Positions 42,829 through 43,261 of a stretch of DNA of 43,261 nt are shown piece after piece. Made by a program: the position numbers and the translations under genes. The notes beneath the pieces are model-generated. The model searched no databases. It was not told the origin of the DNA and saw nothing but the letters and a program-made list of their open reading frames with translations. The stretch is from contig QQNE01000032.1 of NCBI GenBank assembly GCA_003402735.1, positions 1 to 43,261 on the forward strand, in the 5' to 3' direction. This DNA is from Verrucomicrobiota bacterium (GTDB lineage Bacteria; Verrucomicrobiota; Verrucomicrobiia; Verrucomicrobiales; DEV007). Numbering within the stretch: the first letter of the stretch is position 1; every line of letters begins with the position of its first letter.

Positions 42829-43261
42829 TCAGGCGGCTGCGGATTTGAGTGCTTCGGCCTTGTCGGTGCGCTCCCAGGTGAGGGCGTCCAAATTGTCTTC
42901 GCGGCCAAAGTGACCGTAGTTGGTGCTCTGGCGATAGATCGGCCGGAGCAGGTTGAGCTGCTTGATGATCTCCGCAGGCTTGAAGTTGAACACCTCGGAC
43001 ACCGCCTTCTCGATCTTGGCCTCGTCCACCGTGTTGGTCCCAAAGGTGTCAACCCGAAGGGAGATCGGCTCGGGATAACCGATGGCGTAGGCGACCTGGA
43101 GCTCGCAACGCCGGGCCAGACCCGCCGCGACGATGTTCTTTGCCACCCAACGACACATGTAAGCGGCGGAACGGTCCACCTTGGAGGGGTCCTTGCCGGA
43201 GAAGGCTCCACCGCCGTGGCGCCCCATCCCGCCGTAGGTGTCCACGATGATTTTCCGTCCG
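42829..43261 (-). CDS. metK: S-adenosylmethionine synthetase, C-terminal part (partial)
   Basis: The frame is open to the window edge; the 5' part lies outside. The visible 143 residues or so begin with [20 protein letters not shown], the well-known glycine-rich signature of MetK, followed by [41 protein letters not shown] and the C-terminal domain with [18 protein letters not shown]. It makes S-adenosylmethionine from ATP and methionine, feeding methylation whose by-product is recycled by the downstream ahcY. A GTG at 43245 is only an internal codon, not the start. Confidence 0.96.
   Translation of the reverse strand, partial: GRKIIVDTYGGMGRHGGGAFSGKDPSKVDRSAAYMCRWVAKNIVAAGLARRCELQVAYAIGYPEPISLRVDTFGTNTVDEAKIEKAVSEVFNFKPAEIIKQLNLLRPIYRQSTNYGHFGREDNLDALTWERTDKAEALKSAAA

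Noticed and set aside
1-43261. CRISPR arrays, tRNA or rRNA genes, insertion sequences, attachment sites
   Set aside because: I looked for regular repeats, cloverleaf arms, transposase motifs and flanking inverted repeats and found none that hold up.

Overview
The window looks like chromosomal DNA of a high-G+C (about 60-65% in most lines I sampled) Gram-negative bacterium. The best guess is Verrucomicrobiota or a close PVC relative. I base that on gene style (S41 peptidase, isochorismatase-SGNH fusion, exported trypsin/SirB1 fusion, poor Shine-Dalgarno sites), not on any database search. I saw no rRNA, tRNA, CRISPR array or complete insertion sequence.

Left end (1-2950): a visibly lower-G+C patch with a minus-strand unit. 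A DUF4062 protein is coupled by a GTGA overlap to a long reading frame that runs off the window and is broken once by an in-frame TAG. About 950 bases without an intact gene follow, holding what looks like a decayed putative-Ig (He_PIG) domain.

Housekeeping and metabolism (2951-27033): exported isochorismatase-SGNH fusion; riboflavin synthase coupled to a LOG-family protein; a TANGO2/NRDE protein; carbon starvation protein CstA; an HD-domain protein; panC-nadB (4-base overlap); an exported trypsin/SirB1/TPR fusion; a glycosyltransferase; a MATE transporter; a DUF1028 protein; hisS-aspS; a 48-residue XapX membrane protein; an exported caspase-fold protein whose catalytic Cys is Ser; and an S41 peptidase followed by tsaD.

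Biosynthetic locus (27248-37568): one 3162-residue gene encodes FkbH-ACP-KS-AT-ACP-aminotransferase-C-A-PCP, followed 4 bases later by its own phosphopantetheinyl transferase. Three internal domains have lost catalytic residues: KS has Asn instead of the first His, AT has Gly instead of Ser plus a large deletion, and the aminotransferase has Glu instead of the PLP Lys. The loading, carrier, condensation and adenylation motifs are intact. The enzyme therefore reads as a pared-down line that would load a glyceryl-type unit, pass it along without elongation, and join it to one amino acid. There is no terminal release domain. This is the most interesting object in the window.

Right end (37477-43261): a minus-strand run of an ACT-domain regulator, a nucleoside-deoxyribosyltransferase-like protein and an exported NlpC/P60-like protein; a divergent response regulator with a degenerate PP2C output domain; then ahcY and the 3' part of metK, two genes of the S-adenosylmethionine cycle.
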